Below, in pieces: positions 22,205 through 29,409 of a stretch of DNA of 36,299 nt. Numbering within the stretch: position 1 is the first letter of the stretch; the number at the start of each line of letters is the position of its first letter. Source of the DNA: Methanolinea sp. UBA277 (GTDB lineage: Archaea > Halobacteriota > Methanomicrobia > Methanomicrobiales > Methanospirillaceae). The notes below the pieces were generated by a model. The model searched no databases. It was given only the letters and a program-made list of their open reading frames with translations, and was not told the DNA's origin. The position numbers were made by a program, and so were the translations under genes. The stretch is taken from assembly GCA_002499905.1 (NCBI GenBank), contig DANP01000027.1:36551-72849 (forward strand). The letters run 5' to 3'.

Positions 22205-23443
22205 ATGGCAGAAAGCGCCCGGCAGCCGCAGGAGCCCCAGAATCCTGAGGAATTATGCCGATACCTGCTCGATCGCGTGACCAACATGGAGACCCGCAAC
22301 CTGGAGCTCCGGGAACAGCTCCGCCAGGTCGAGTCAGACAAACGGTACATCGAGACCCAGAAGATCCGGTACGAACGGGAGGTGCGGAAGCTCAAGAGTG
22401 AGATCGAGCAGCTCCGGAGTCCGCCCCTGGTCATCGGCACGGTCACCGATGTTGTCGATGCCAACCGGGTCATCGTCAGGAGCAGCGCCGGGCCGCGGTT
22501 TCTTGTACGGAGTTCCATGTGCATCGACCCCGACAACCTCAAGCCGGGGGTCCGGTGTACGCTCAACCAGCAGTCGCTGGCAGTCATCGACATCCTGCCG
22601 GAGAGCTACGATGCCGCGGTCTACGGCATGGAGGTTGTCGAGACTCCCGAGGAGAGCTACACTGACATCGGCGGTCTCGACCGCCAGATCGTAGAGATCA
22701 GGGAGGCGGTGGAACTCCCGCTCAAGAAGCCCGAGGTCTTTGATCGGATCGGGATCGAACCGCCCAAGGGCGTGCTCCTCCACGGGCCGCCGGGAACCGG
22801 AAAGACCCTGCTCGCAAAGGCCGTTGCCCACGAGACCAATGCCTACTTCCTCCGGGTGGTAGGCTCGGAACTGGTCCAGAAATATATCGGCGAGGGTGCC
22901 CGGCTGGTGCGGGAACTCTTCGATCTCGCAAAGAAGAAGTCACCGACCATCATCTTCATCGATGAGATCGATGCCGTCGGTGCCTCCCGGACAGAGGCCA
23001 CAACCTCCGGTGACCGGGAGGTGCAGAGGACCCTGATGCAGCTCCTTGCCGGCATGGACGGGTTCGAGCGTCGGGGGGATGTCAAGATCATCGGGGCGAC
23101 GAACCGCATCGATATTCTCGACCGGGCACTCCTCCGGCCCGGCAGGTTCGACCGGATCATCGAAATCCCGCTCCCCGACATAGAAGGAAGGCTTGCCATC
23201 CTGAATGTCCATTCCCGCAAGATGCGGCTCGACGAGGAGGTCGACCTCCGCGAGATCGCCCATCTTACGGACGGAAAGAACGGGGCCGACCTCCGGGCCA
23301 TCTGCATGGAGGCCGGGATGTTTGCCATCCGGAAGGAGCATGAGGGGATCACCCGGAGCGATTTCCTGAATGCCATCGAGAAGGTCGCGCTCGACTTCGA
23401 CCGGCAGAAATTTGCCAGCAGCTTCGGCGCAATGTTTGCCTGA
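22205..23443 (+). CDS. proteasome-activating nucleotidase, PAN paralog 1
   Basis: PAN is the hexameric AAA ATPase that unfolds proteins and feeds them to the archaeal 20S proteasome. The 412-residue protein has an N-terminal coiled coil (about 24-71), an OB-type domain (about 75-135), Walker A GPPGTGKT (194-201), Walker B IIFIDEID, the pore-loop region ELVQKYIGEGARLVRE, sensor ATNRIDILD and arginine fingers in RPGRFDR. It ends in MFA, so the HbYX motif that opens the proteasome gate has Phe instead of Tyr, a tolerated but less usual form. The ATG at 22205 follows GAGG by six bases; a TTG four codons earlier is less likely. A second PAN gene lies 1.5 kb downstream on the other strand. Confidence 0.95.
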   Translation: MAESARQPQEPQNPEELCRYLLDRVTNMETRNLELREQLRQVESDKRYIETQKIRYEREVRKLKSEIEQLRSPPLVIGTVTDVVDANRVIVRSSAGPRFLVRSSMCIDPDNLKPGVRCTLNQQSLAVIDILPESYDAAVYGMEVVETPEESYTDIGGLDRQIVEIREAVELPLKKPEVFDRIGIEPPKGVLLHGPPGTGKTLLAKAVAHETNAYFLRVVGSELVQKYIGEGARLVRELFDLAKKKSPTIIFIDEIDAVGASRTEATTSGDREVQRTLMQLLAGMDGFERRGDVKIIGATNRIDILDRALLRPGRFDRIIEIPLPDIEGRLAILNVHSRKMRLDEEVDLREIAHLTDGKNGADLRAICMEAGMFAIRKEHEGITRSDFLNAIEKVALDFDRQKFASSFGAMFA

Positions 23444-23458
23444 AGAGGCTCTGGAACA

Positions 23459-23464
23459 TTTTTT
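23459..23464 (+). terminator. oligo-T terminator of PAN-1
   Basis: Six T residues occur 16 bases after the stop codon (ACATTTTTTCATT), with a further T5 tract near 23537. The rest of this 194-base gap holds the promoter of the next gene and nothing else I recognise. Confidence 0.55.
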
Positions 23465-23611
23465 CATTCCGATTTCATCACCGATTTCACAAACGGAACA
23501 CCCGCTGAAGGATCCTGCCTCGACTAACAGGGCCTGTTTTTGAGGGCAGGTAACTTGGTGGGGATCTCATGGAAATTGGAAGAGATTGACCGCTTTTCAT
23601 ACAGCTATTAA

Positions 23612-23623
23612 TATATTATAAAG
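23612..23623 (+). promoter_or_regulatory. TATA box of the Cys-rich secreted protein gene
   Basis: TATATTATAAAG is an extended AT element centred about 20-24 bases before the GTG at 23638, consistent with a leaderless or nearly leaderless mRNA. Confidence 0.5.
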
Positions 23624-23637
23624 CTTATCCCTTTCCA

Positions 23638-24258
23638 GTGGTTCATTTGAAGAATCGTACCGCCCTCAGGATGTTGATCATCGGTACACTCGTCCTCGCC
23701 CTGTTGTCGACATCCGCGATGGCTATCAATAAAAGCGAACTGTTCTCATACTACCGGTCGCAATCCGATGCGAACCAGAATAATCTCATCGTCAACGATC
23801 TCATTTCAAGGCCCATCGTCATCCCGACACGGACTTCCCTGACCCCCCTCATACCGTCATCAGGAGCGATGGAACCAGTCCCGACCCGGGTCATCCCGGC
23901 CAGCTCTGTCCCCGTGTCACGATTGGAAGCCTTCACATCCCGGTATGGGTGGCAGTTCCCGGTACCTCGCCCTTCCAATAACACCTCGCCGTCGGAACCT
24001 GCCATCGTTCCGACTCCGACCAGTACTCCGTCCCAGGATGATACTGGTGGGTATATACCGTGCCCTCCTGGGCGTCCTGTCGGACACCTCAGTCATTGCT
24101 TATGTGACTGTATAAGATTCGTCAACGTAAAAACAGGTGAGGTTATTAATGCCGGGTGTATAAATCCCGAGACAGGATATTCCTATCCCATTGGAATCGA
24201 TGCTCTGGGAAGGGCCTTCCTGGTAAAACCAGGATGCCAGTGCACGTGGGCGGATTGA
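23638..24258 (+). CDS. secreted Cys-rich protein of unknown function
   Basis: No family is recognised. The 206-residue product has an N-terminal signal peptide: basic LKNRTALR, the hydrophobic core MLIIGTLVLALLSTS, and the likely cleavage site SAMA near residue 29. A low-complexity middle section rich in Pro, Ser and Thr (about 60-135) looks like a linker. A compact C-terminal domain (about 138-206) holds seven cysteines (142, 154, 156, 158, 174, 200, 202), with HCLCDC and CQC at either end, suggesting a disulfide-bonded or metal-binding extracellular module. The track GTG at 23638 is a plausible leaderless start; the ATG at residue 12 would shorten but keep the signal. Base composition is less GC-rich than its neighbours, which may mean recent acquisition. 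Confidence 0.65.
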   Translation: MVHLKNRTALRMLIIGTLVLALLSTSAMAINKSELFSYYRSQSDANQNNLIVNDLISRPIVIPTRTSLTPLIPSSGAMEPVPTRVIPASSVPVSRLEAFTSRYGWQFPVPRPSNNTSPSEPAIVPTPTSTPSQDDTGGYIPCPPGRPVGHLSHCLCDCIRFVNVKTGEVINAGCINPETGYSYPIGIDALGRAFLVKPGCQCTWAD

Positions 24259-24284
24259 AATAGAAAGTGAGAAGCCGGTTGATC

Positions 24285-24291
24285 TTTTTTT
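24285..24291 (+). terminator. oligo-T terminator of the Cys-rich protein gene
   Basis: Seven T residues begin 27 bases after the stop codon. The gene on the other side is convergent, so the tract serves the plus-strand transcript. Confidence 0.6.
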
Positions 24292-24336
24292 AAGGATTAC
24301 GTTTCCTGTCCTGCACAGGGGGCCGAAAAGCCGGAG

Positions 24337-24831
24337 TCACCCTTCCCCTTCAGCGCCCCCGGCACTCTCCCCGTCTCCCGGGTCCTCTTCGGCCACCGCA
24401 CTGCTCCCGCCATGGTACTCGTCCTCGGTGCACCAGACCTCGATCTCGGCCGGTCCTGCACACCGGCGCTCTGATCCGGGGAAGACCTGCTCTTCACGGA
24501 TAACAAACCCGTCCCGTACCCGGTAGATGAGGCGGAACTCCCAGGAAGCGGAGAGCGAGATCTCCCGGCCGTAGTACACTTCCCGGGCCAGGCGGTGGGA
24601 ACTGTAGATGCCCGGTGCTATCTCGAAGAGGACTCCCCGCATGTACCGCTTTACGTACCAGCGGAGGTCGGCAGCAAGGGCAAGGGCGCCGCTGAGCGTT
24701 GCCACGGTGATCTCAACGCCGGAGGGCGTCTCTTTCGGCCGATAGAACCGGAGGGCATCCCTGCTCGTCTCCGAAGCGAGGAGTTCACGGTAGAGAGCCA
24801 CACCCTCCCTGGGGAGGAAGAGGACGTTCAT
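24337..24831 (-). CDS. conserved methanogen-type protein of unknown function
   Basis: This 164-residue protein has no signal or membrane segment. Residues 1 to about 125 are well folded in appearance, with LPREGVALYRELLASE, GVEITVATL, a helical ADLRWYVKRYM and YYGREISLSASWEFRLIYRVRDG. The last 35 residues are acidic and Gly-rich (VAEEDPGDGESAGGAEGEG) and probably disordered. From memory the folded part resembles a small euryarchaeal family listed as DUF5804; I cannot confirm that. AGGTG eight bases before the ATG and a TATA box at 24868-24875 support the start. It lies downstream of PAN-2 on the same strand but has its own promoter. Confidence 0.7.
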   Translation of the reverse strand: MNVLFLPREGVALYRELLASETSRDALRFYRPKETPSGVEITVATLSGALALAADLRWYVKRYMRGVLFEIAPGIYSSHRLAREVYYGREISLSASWEFRLIYRVRDGFVIREEQVFPGSERRCAGPAEIEVWCTEDEYHGGSSAVAEEDPGDGESAGGAEGEG

Positions 24832-24867
24832 TCGGCAGGCACCTGGTGTGATATTCGTGACCAGGGG

Positions 24868-24875
24868 ATTTATAG
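24868..24875 (-). promoter_or_regulatory. TATA box of the small conserved protein gene
   Basis: The minus strand reads CTATAAAT, centred about 40 bases before the ATG at 24831. This leaves a leader of about 14 bases that contains AGGTG. Confidence 0.6.
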
Positions 24876-24894
24876 CCTGTTTCGTGAATGCCGG

Positions 24895-24900
24895 AAAAAA
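24895..24900 (-). terminator. oligo-T terminator of PAN-2
   Basis: Six T residues on the minus strand follow the PAN-2 stop by 35 bases, after the triplicated 15-base segment, and precede the promoter of the next gene. Confidence 0.5.
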
Positions 24901-24903
24901 GGT

Positions 24904-24945
24904 GATCAGGTGGAGAGGGATCAGGTGGAAAGGGATCAGGTATAC
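24904..24945. repeat. 15-base tandem repeat spanning the PAN-2 stop codon
   Basis: GATCAGGTGGAGAGG, GATCAGGTGGAAAGG and GATCAGGTATAC follow each other. The unit is five codons long, so on the minus strand the PAN-2 stop TGA (24938-24936) is repeated in frame at 24923 and 24908. The repeat probably arose by duplication of the gene's 3' end. Confidence 0.75.
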
Positions 24946-26117
24946 ATGCGGAGGTCGGGGATGACCTCGGCCTTGACCTTCCTGACCGCTTTCAGGAAAT
25001 CATCCTGCGAGACACCGGTGGCTTCCCTGCGGACTGCCATCATGCCGGCCTCACGGCAGACCGCCTGGAGTTCGGCGCCGGTCGTGTTCTCGGTCTTTTC
25101 CACGATCCGGTCCAGGTCAACCCCTTTGAGTTTCATCTTTCGCGAGTGGATCTTCAGGATCTCCCTCCGGGCTGTCTCATCCGGCAGGGGAATCTCGATG
25201 ACCCGGTCAAACCGGCCGGGCCGCAGAAGGGCAGGATCGAGCATGTCCACCCGGTTCGTGGCGGCCATGATCCTGACGTCGCCGCGGGTGTCAAACCCGT
25301 CCATCTCGGCGAGGAGCTGCATCAGGGTACGCTGCACCTCTGCGCTGCCCGATGTCCCGTCATTGGTCCGTGTACTCCCGACCGCATCGATCTCGTCGAT
25401 GAACACGATGGAAGGTGCCTTCTCCCGGGCAAGAGTGAAGAGCTCCCTGACCAGCTGGGCCCCTTCGCCGATGTACTTGTGAACCAGTTCGCTCCCGGAC
25501 ATCCGGATAAAGGTCGCTTTCGCCTCGTGCGCCACGGCCTTTGCGATCAGGGTCTTCCCGGTTCCCGGAGGCCCGTACAGGAGGATCCCCTTGGGCGGAT
25601 CAACCCCCACCTGCTCGTAGATGTGCGGCTTGGTGAGGGGGTACTCCACGGCTTCCCGCACCTCCTCGATCTCTTTCTCGAGTCCGCCGATGTGTTTGAA
25701 GGTCACCTCCGGCGACTCATCGAGCTCCATGACCCTGACCCGGGAATCGAAGATATTGCCCACGATCCTCACGATGGAGAGGGCATTATTGACCGCAACC
25801 TTGGTGCCGGGCTTGAGCTGTCGGTAGAGATCCTCGTTCACATGGGTGATATATTCCTGGTTGTTGCCCTGCTGCCTGAGATAGACTTCGCCCTTATCAA
25901 GGATATCGACCACGACAGCAACGAAGAGCGGCATCCTCTTGAGCTGGTTATTCTCCCGCCGCAGCTGAGCGATCTCCCGCCCGAGCTCCTCGTTCCTGAC
26001 TTTAAGGTCAAGAATCTGTGACTCGTAATCCTGGAGTTTCAGCTTTGAGGTGAGCTCAGAGTCGCCCCCCGTATTGAGGATGGAGTCTTCCATATTACTA
26101 TTATACTCGTTTTCCAT
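24936..26117 (-). CDS. proteasome-activating nucleotidase, PAN paralog 2
   Basis: This second PAN (393 residues) has an N-terminal coiled coil (about 22-62), an OB-type domain (about 64-125), Walker A GPPGTGKT (182-189), Walker B IVFIDEID, pore-loop ELVHKYIGEGAQLVRE, ATNRVDMLD and RPGRFDR. It ends MYT, a classic HbYX proteasome-docking tail, whereas paralog 1 ends MFA. The N-terminal extension before the coiled coil is short and acidic. The ATG at 26117 was chosen because coiled-coil homology begins just after it; ATG at 26093 is possible. The longer ORF runs through the divergent DUF126 gene and is rejected. Two PANs could form distinct or mixed hexamers. Confidence 0.93.
   Translation of the reverse strand: MENEYNSNMEDSILNTGGDSELTSKLKLQDYESQILDLKVRNEELGREIAQLRRENNQLKRMPLFVAVVVDILDKGEVYLRQQGNNQEYITHVNEDLYRQLKPGTKVAVNNALSIVRIVGNIFDSRVRVMELDESPEVTFKHIGGLEKEIEEVREAVEYPLTKPHIYEQVGVDPPKGILLYGPPGTGKTLIAKAVAHEAKATFIRMSGSELVHKYIGEGAQLVRELFTLAREKAPSIVFIDEIDAVGSTRTNDGTSGSAEVQRTLMQLLAEMDGFDTRGDVRIMAATNRVDMLDPALLRPGRFDRVIEIPLPDETARREILKIHSRKMKLKGVDLDRIVEKTENTTGAELQAVCREAGMMAVRREATGVSQDDFLKAVRKVKAEVIPDLRMYT
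26101..26108 (+). promoter_or_regulatory. TATA box of the DUF126 gene, inside the 5' end of PAN-2
   Basis: TTATACTC is centred 26 bases before the GTG at 26131, predicting a leaderless mRNA. The element lies inside the first codons of PAN-2 on the opposite strand, where start codons are only 13 bases apart. Confidence 0.4.
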
Positions 26118-26130
26118 ACATTTATTAGGT

Positions 26131-26559
26131 GTGATTTTGCTATTCCGAGCGCGGGGAATCTCACAGGGGACCGGTACCGGGGAGCTCCTGGTGAGCCCTG
26201 CCCCCATATCCTTCCTTTCCGGGGTGGACCCGGAGACCGGTACGGTCGTCGAGAAAGGGCATCCGCTGGAGGGCCGGAGCATCGCGGGAACGGTCCTTGC
26301 CTTCGACCACGGGAAAGGATCGACCGTTGGTTCCTATATCCTCTACGCACTCAGGAGAAACGGGAAGGCACCGGCGGCTATCATCAATACCCGGGCCGAC
26401 CCCATCATAGCAGTCGGGGCGATTATCGGCAATATCCCCATGGTCGACCAGCCCGAGGTGGCGATCAACCGGCTCTGCCCGGGAACACGGGTGGTGGTTG
26501 ACGGGACAAAGGGCACGATTGAGTACGATGGGGACCTGCTGCCGGAACCACCAGCATGA
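26131..26559 (+). CDS. aconitase X (phosphomevalonate dehydratase) small subunit, DUF126
   Basis: The DUF126 protein is the small subunit of archaeal aconitase X, which dehydrates mevalonate 5-phosphate to trans-anhydromevalonate 5-phosphate in the archaeal isoprenoid (lipid) pathway. The 142-residue product starts ILLFRARGISQGTGTGELLVS and has the swivelling-domain landmarks GHPLEGRSIAGTVLAFDHGKGSTVGSY (split by function into the phosphate loop and the GSS-type turn) and NTRADPIIAVGAIIGNIPMVD. The GTG start is chosen from homology and from the TATA position. The catalytic large subunit, usually next door, is not in this window. Confidence 0.9.
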   Translation: MILLFRARGISQGTGTGELLVSPAPISFLSGVDPETGTVVEKGHPLEGRSIAGTVLAFDHGKGSTVGSYILYALRRNGKAPAAIINTRADPIIAVGAIIGNIPMVDQPEVAINRLCPGTRVVVDGTKGTIEYDGDLLPEPPA

Positions 26560-26595
26560 GCTGATTTTTAGATGTCTGGTGCGGAACGGTTGACC

Positions 26596-27015
26596 ATGAA
26601 GACCTCCTGGTTTGTTCCTGTTGCCCTCACCGTCACCCTGCTCCTCTTCTCGGGATGCACCGGCACCCGGCCGGACGGCGGAGCAGGGGCGGTAGTGCCC
26701 ACCCCCGGGCCGGTCCAGACCCTTCCCCCGGGAAAGGATGTCACCATCCAGATCAATGAGAAGGATACCAGCTATGCCACCATCACCGTCATATTTTCGG
26801 GCGGGGAAGGACAGATCGCGGTCAGGGACATCCTGGTCATGGTTACCCACCCGGACGGCACCGTTCTCACCGGCCACCTCCCCCCGGTGAAGGGTGAGGA
26901 GCTGGTGTTCCAGGGCACCCGCGATACCGACCGGATAGAGGTGTGGGTCACCCTGAACACCGGCATCCGATACAAGGTCATCGACCAGCTTCTCCCCTAC
27001 CGGACCCGGGGATGA
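26596..27015 (+). CDS. predicted lipoprotein of unknown function
   Basis: This is a 139-residue secreted protein. MKTSWFVPVALTVTLLLF is the signal, followed by the lipobox-like FSGC and a Pro/Gly-rich spacer. The mature domain (about 50-135) is beta-rich (VTIQINEKDTSYATITVIF, IAVRDILVMVTHPDGTVL, RIEVWVTLNTGIRYKVID). It has no cysteine in the mature domain and no recognised family. A longer ORF starting at 26572 is possible, but the signal begins at 26596. The DUF126 gene ends 36 bases earlier with a T5 tract in between, so the gene may be transcribed separately. Confidence 0.72.
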   Translation: MKTSWFVPVALTVTLLLFSGCTGTRPDGGAGAVVPTPGPVQTLPPGKDVTIQINEKDTSYATITVIFSGGEGQIAVRDILVMVTHPDGTVLTGHLPPVKGEELVFQGTRDTDRIEVWVTLNTGIRYKVIDQLLPYRTRG

Positions 27016-27031
27016 TTCCGGGATCGCACAC

Positions 27032-27036
27032 TTTTT
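27032..27036 (+). terminator. short T tract after the lipoprotein gene
   Basis: Five T residues (CACACTTTTTCCGG) lie 17 bases after the stop and 28 bases before the radical SAM gene; termination may be only partial. Confidence 0.4.
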
Positions 27037-27064
27037 CCGGTCCGGGAGAGAAGAAAGGCCGGAT

Positions 27065-28174
27065 ATGAAGGTACACTGGCGGTATACCAGCTCGACGAGG
27101 AACACCTATGCCGCCCTCTTTGCCGCCTGCGAGCAGGAGGGGTTTTTGCTCGAACCAACGGATGGACCGGCACGCGACGTCACCTGCTACAGCCTCAATT
27201 CGCTGAATGTCCGGGTCCTGGCGCCGGAAATGGCGGAAGCAGACTGCATCACCATCGCCGGCGGCCCCCACGCCACCGCCTGCTGGCCGCAGGTCAGCGA
27301 ATACGCCGACTACGTGGTGGTGGGGGAGGGGGAATACCTGCTCCCGGCACTCCTCTCCTGTATCAGCAGCGGGCGACCGGTATCCCTCCCGGGAATCGCC
27401 ACGAAGGAAGGCTCTACCCCTCCTGCATCGACGGTCATTCTCGATGCCTATCCGGCATTCTCGCGGATGAAAGGCTACGTCGAAATCTCGAGAGGATGCC
27501 CGTTCTCCTGCGCCTATTGCCAGACCCCCCGGATATTCGGAGGGGTCATGCGGCACCGGAGCGTGGAGAGCATCGTGCGGTATGCCTCCCGGTACCGGGA
27601 TGCCCGGTTCGTCTCCCCGAACGCCCTGGCGTATGGTTCCGACGGGAAACGTCCGCGTCCCGACCGCCTCAGGGAGCTCCTGTCCGCCCTCTCAAACAAC
27701 ATCTATTTCGGCACGTTCCCAAGCGAGGTGCGGCCGGAATTCATCACGGAAGAGACTCTCGATCTCGTCACCCGGTACTGTGCGAATACCAGCATCCAGT
27801 TCGGTGCACAGTCCGGAAGCGATGCCGTACTGCAGCGGATCGGCCGCGGGCATACAACGGCAGATGTGGTTGCCGCTGTGGAGCAGTGTACCGGGGCAGG
27901 CCTGACCCCTGTCGTCGATATCATTGTCGGATTTCCGTTCGAGAGCGACGACGACCAGCGGGCGACGGCTGATCTGGTCCGCTGGATAGCCCGGTACGGG
28001 AAAGTCCATGCCCATTCCTTTCTCCCCCTGCCCGGCACCCCCCTCGCGCGATCTGTGCCCCGGCCGCTCACCCGCGAACTCTCCCACCTGCTCGGTTCCC
28101 TCGCGCTCCGGGGAAAGCTGACCGGATCCTGGCGATCCCTGGAGATAGGGTTTTCTCATTTCCCACCCGAATGA
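27065..28174 (+). CDS. B12-binding domain/radical SAM protein (MJ_1487-like)
   Basis: This 369-residue protein begins with a cobalamin-binding-like domain (about 1-125; ITIAGGPHATACW, YVVVGEGEYLLPALL). A radical SAM domain follows, with the [4Fe-4S] motif CPFSCAYC (Cys145, 149, 152), ISRG before it and VDIIVGFPFESDDDQ (about 285-299). It ends with SFLPLPGTPLARS and a short tail. The arrangement matches the uncharacterised methanogen family that I remember as TIGR04013; members are probably B12-dependent radical SAM enzymes, with the substrate unknown. The classic His ligand motif for B12 (DxHxxG) is not visible, so cofactor binding may be base-off without it or lost. The phosphoesterase gene starts seven bases after its stop. 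Confidence 0.86.
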   Translation: MKVHWRYTSSTRNTYAALFAACEQEGFLLEPTDGPARDVTCYSLNSLNVRVLAPEMAEADCITIAGGPHATACWPQVSEYADYVVVGEGEYLLPALLSCISSGRPVSLPGIATKEGSTPPASTVILDAYPAFSRMKGYVEISRGCPFSCAYCQTPRIFGGVMRHRSVESIVRYASRYRDARFVSPNALAYGSDGKRPRPDRLRELLSALSNNIYFGTFPSEVRPEFITEETLDLVTRYCANTSIQFGAQSGSDAVLQRIGRGHTTADVVAAVEQCTGAGLTPVVDIIVGFPFESDDDQRATADLVRWIARYGKVHAHSFLPLPGTPLARSVPRPLTRELSHLLGSLALRGKLTGSWRSLEIGFSHFPPE

Positions 28175-28181
28175 GTAAGGT

Positions 28182-28823
28182 ATGGAAAACGTCCTCCTCC
28201 TGGCTGATCTCCATGGGGAATACGGAAAACTGGACTCATTCATGGACCTGAATCCGGATGCGGTCTTTATTGCGGGCGATATCACCAATATGGGCCCTGC
28301 AGAATCAGCAACCGATCTCCTCTCGCGAATCGATGTCCCGGTCTTTGCCGTGCCCGGGAACTGCGACCCGCGTGAGATGGTCGAATTTCTCGAGCATTCC
28401 GACTGCGTCTGCCTTCACTCTGCCCATATCGGCCTGGGGAGGATCTCCATCATCGGCATCGGGGGGTCCAACCCGACCCCGTTCAACACACCGTTTGAAC
28501 TGACCGATCAGCAGATCGACGAGATCCTGTCCTCGGTCATCCCCAAAAGGGAGCGGGCGATGCACAACGTGCTGATCAGCCACGCACCACCCTACGGGAT
28601 ACTTGACCGTGCGGGGGGAACCCATGTGGGGAGTAAAAGTGTGCTTCAGCACCTGCCAGCGTTCGACCTGGTCTGCTGTGCCCACATCCACGAGGACAAG
28701 GGAGTTGCAGAGGTTGAGGGGGTCAAAGTGGTGAACCCCGGCATGGCTGCAGCAGGGGAGTGCGCCCTGATCCACTTCGGCCCGGAGGCCAAAGCGATCG
28801 GGATCGAGCTGATCACGGTCTAG
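28182..28823 (+). CDS. metallophosphoesterase, YfcE/MJ0936-like
   Basis: This 213-residue calcineurin-like phosphoesterase has the two-metal motifs DLH (8-11), FIAGDIT (about 29-35), GNCD (about 58-61; Asn-Cys-Asp where many have Asn-His-Asp), SHAPPYG and AHIHEDKG near the C-terminus. The substrate is unknown; related archaeal enzymes hydrolyse phosphodiesters in vitro. It follows the radical SAM gene with a seven-base gap and an AGGT ribosome-binding site, so the pair is probably an operon. Its 3' end overlaps the convergent CYTH gene by 11 bases. Confidence 0.88.
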   Translation: MENVLLLADLHGEYGKLDSFMDLNPDAVFIAGDITNMGPAESATDLLSRIDVPVFAVPGNCDPREMVEFLEHSDCVCLHSAHIGLGRISIIGIGGSNPTPFNTPFELTDQQIDEILSSVIPKRERAMHNVLISHAPPYGILDRAGGTHVGSKSVLQHLPAFDLVCCAHIHEDKGVAEVEGVKVVNPGMAAAGECALIHFGPEAKAIGIELITV

Positions 28824-29340
28824 AGAGGAGAAGTTCAAGATAGGAGGAGAGAATCGGTTCTCCCTCCACCCCGATCTCTTTTGCAATCTCCATGACGAAT
28901 TCCTGGGGGTTTTCCTGCGCTGCGCCTGACGGAGCTTCTATCTCGACGAACGTGCCAAGCCCCTTCACCTCGTCGAGCGAGACCAGCGCACTCCGGTATT
29001 CGTAGTACTCCCGCCATTTATCCACCTCAGCAACCGGAACATAGCCGAGCCGCTCGAGGATCGTTCCCATGATATTCCCGGACCCGACAACCGTGTTGAG
29101 CTCCTCCCGGGCCTTGAGCCTGAACTCCTTCATCTTCGGGCCTTTGTAGGTGAGCAGGCACCCCTCCCCGGTATACCGCAGCCGGAGAGCCTCGTCAGTG
29201 GTCGCAAAATCACGATCGGTTGCATTGTAGTAGATGTCGTGCTCATGGACCCGGACCGACGGGATGGCATGGAGGAGGAGCAGCCGTTCCCGTATTTTGG
29301 CGAGATCATCCACGCGGGCTTTTATTTCTACCTCGAGCAT
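28813..29340 (-). CDS. CYTH domain protein (class IV adenylate cyclase/thiamine triphosphatase-like)
   Basis: This 175-residue protein is a single CYTH domain: the ExExK motif EVEIK at residues 3-7, ALRLRY (about 51-56), LTYKGPK (about 63-69), LKAREELNTVV and EVKGLGTFVEIEAPS near the C-terminus. CYTH enzymes act on triphosphates; archaeal members close to the CyaB branch are annotated as adenylate cyclases, but hydrolysis of inorganic triphosphate is at least as likely. The ATG at 29340 lies about 26 bases from a minus-strand ACATAAAC element, so the mRNA may be leaderless. The gene overlaps the phosphoesterase gene tail to tail. Confidence 0.87.
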   Translation of the reverse strand: MLEVEIKARVDDLAKIRERLLLLHAIPSVRVHEHDIYYNATDRDFATTDEALRLRYTGEGCLLTYKGPKMKEFRLKAREELNTVVGSGNIMGTILERLGYVPVAEVDKWREYYEYRSALVSLDEVKGLGTFVEIEAPSGAAQENPQEFVMEIAKEIGVEGEPILSSYLELLLSRP

Positions 29341-29362
29341 CTCATCATCAGCCTTCCACAGG

Positions 29363-29392
29363 TTTATGTATCATCCTCTCGTTGTTATATAG
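29363..29392. promoter_or_regulatory. promoter region between the CYTH and FKBP genes
   Basis: TTTATGTAT (29363-29371) and TTATATAG (29385-29392) lie between divergent starts at 29340 and 29410. The first, read on the minus strand, fits a leaderless CYTH mRNA. On the plus strand it would give FKBP a 17-base leader containing AGGTG, while the second would start FKBP transcription at its ATG. I cannot decide between the two plus-strand choices. Confidence 0.4.
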
Positions 29393-29409
29393 ACAGAGGT
29401 GCAGATACC

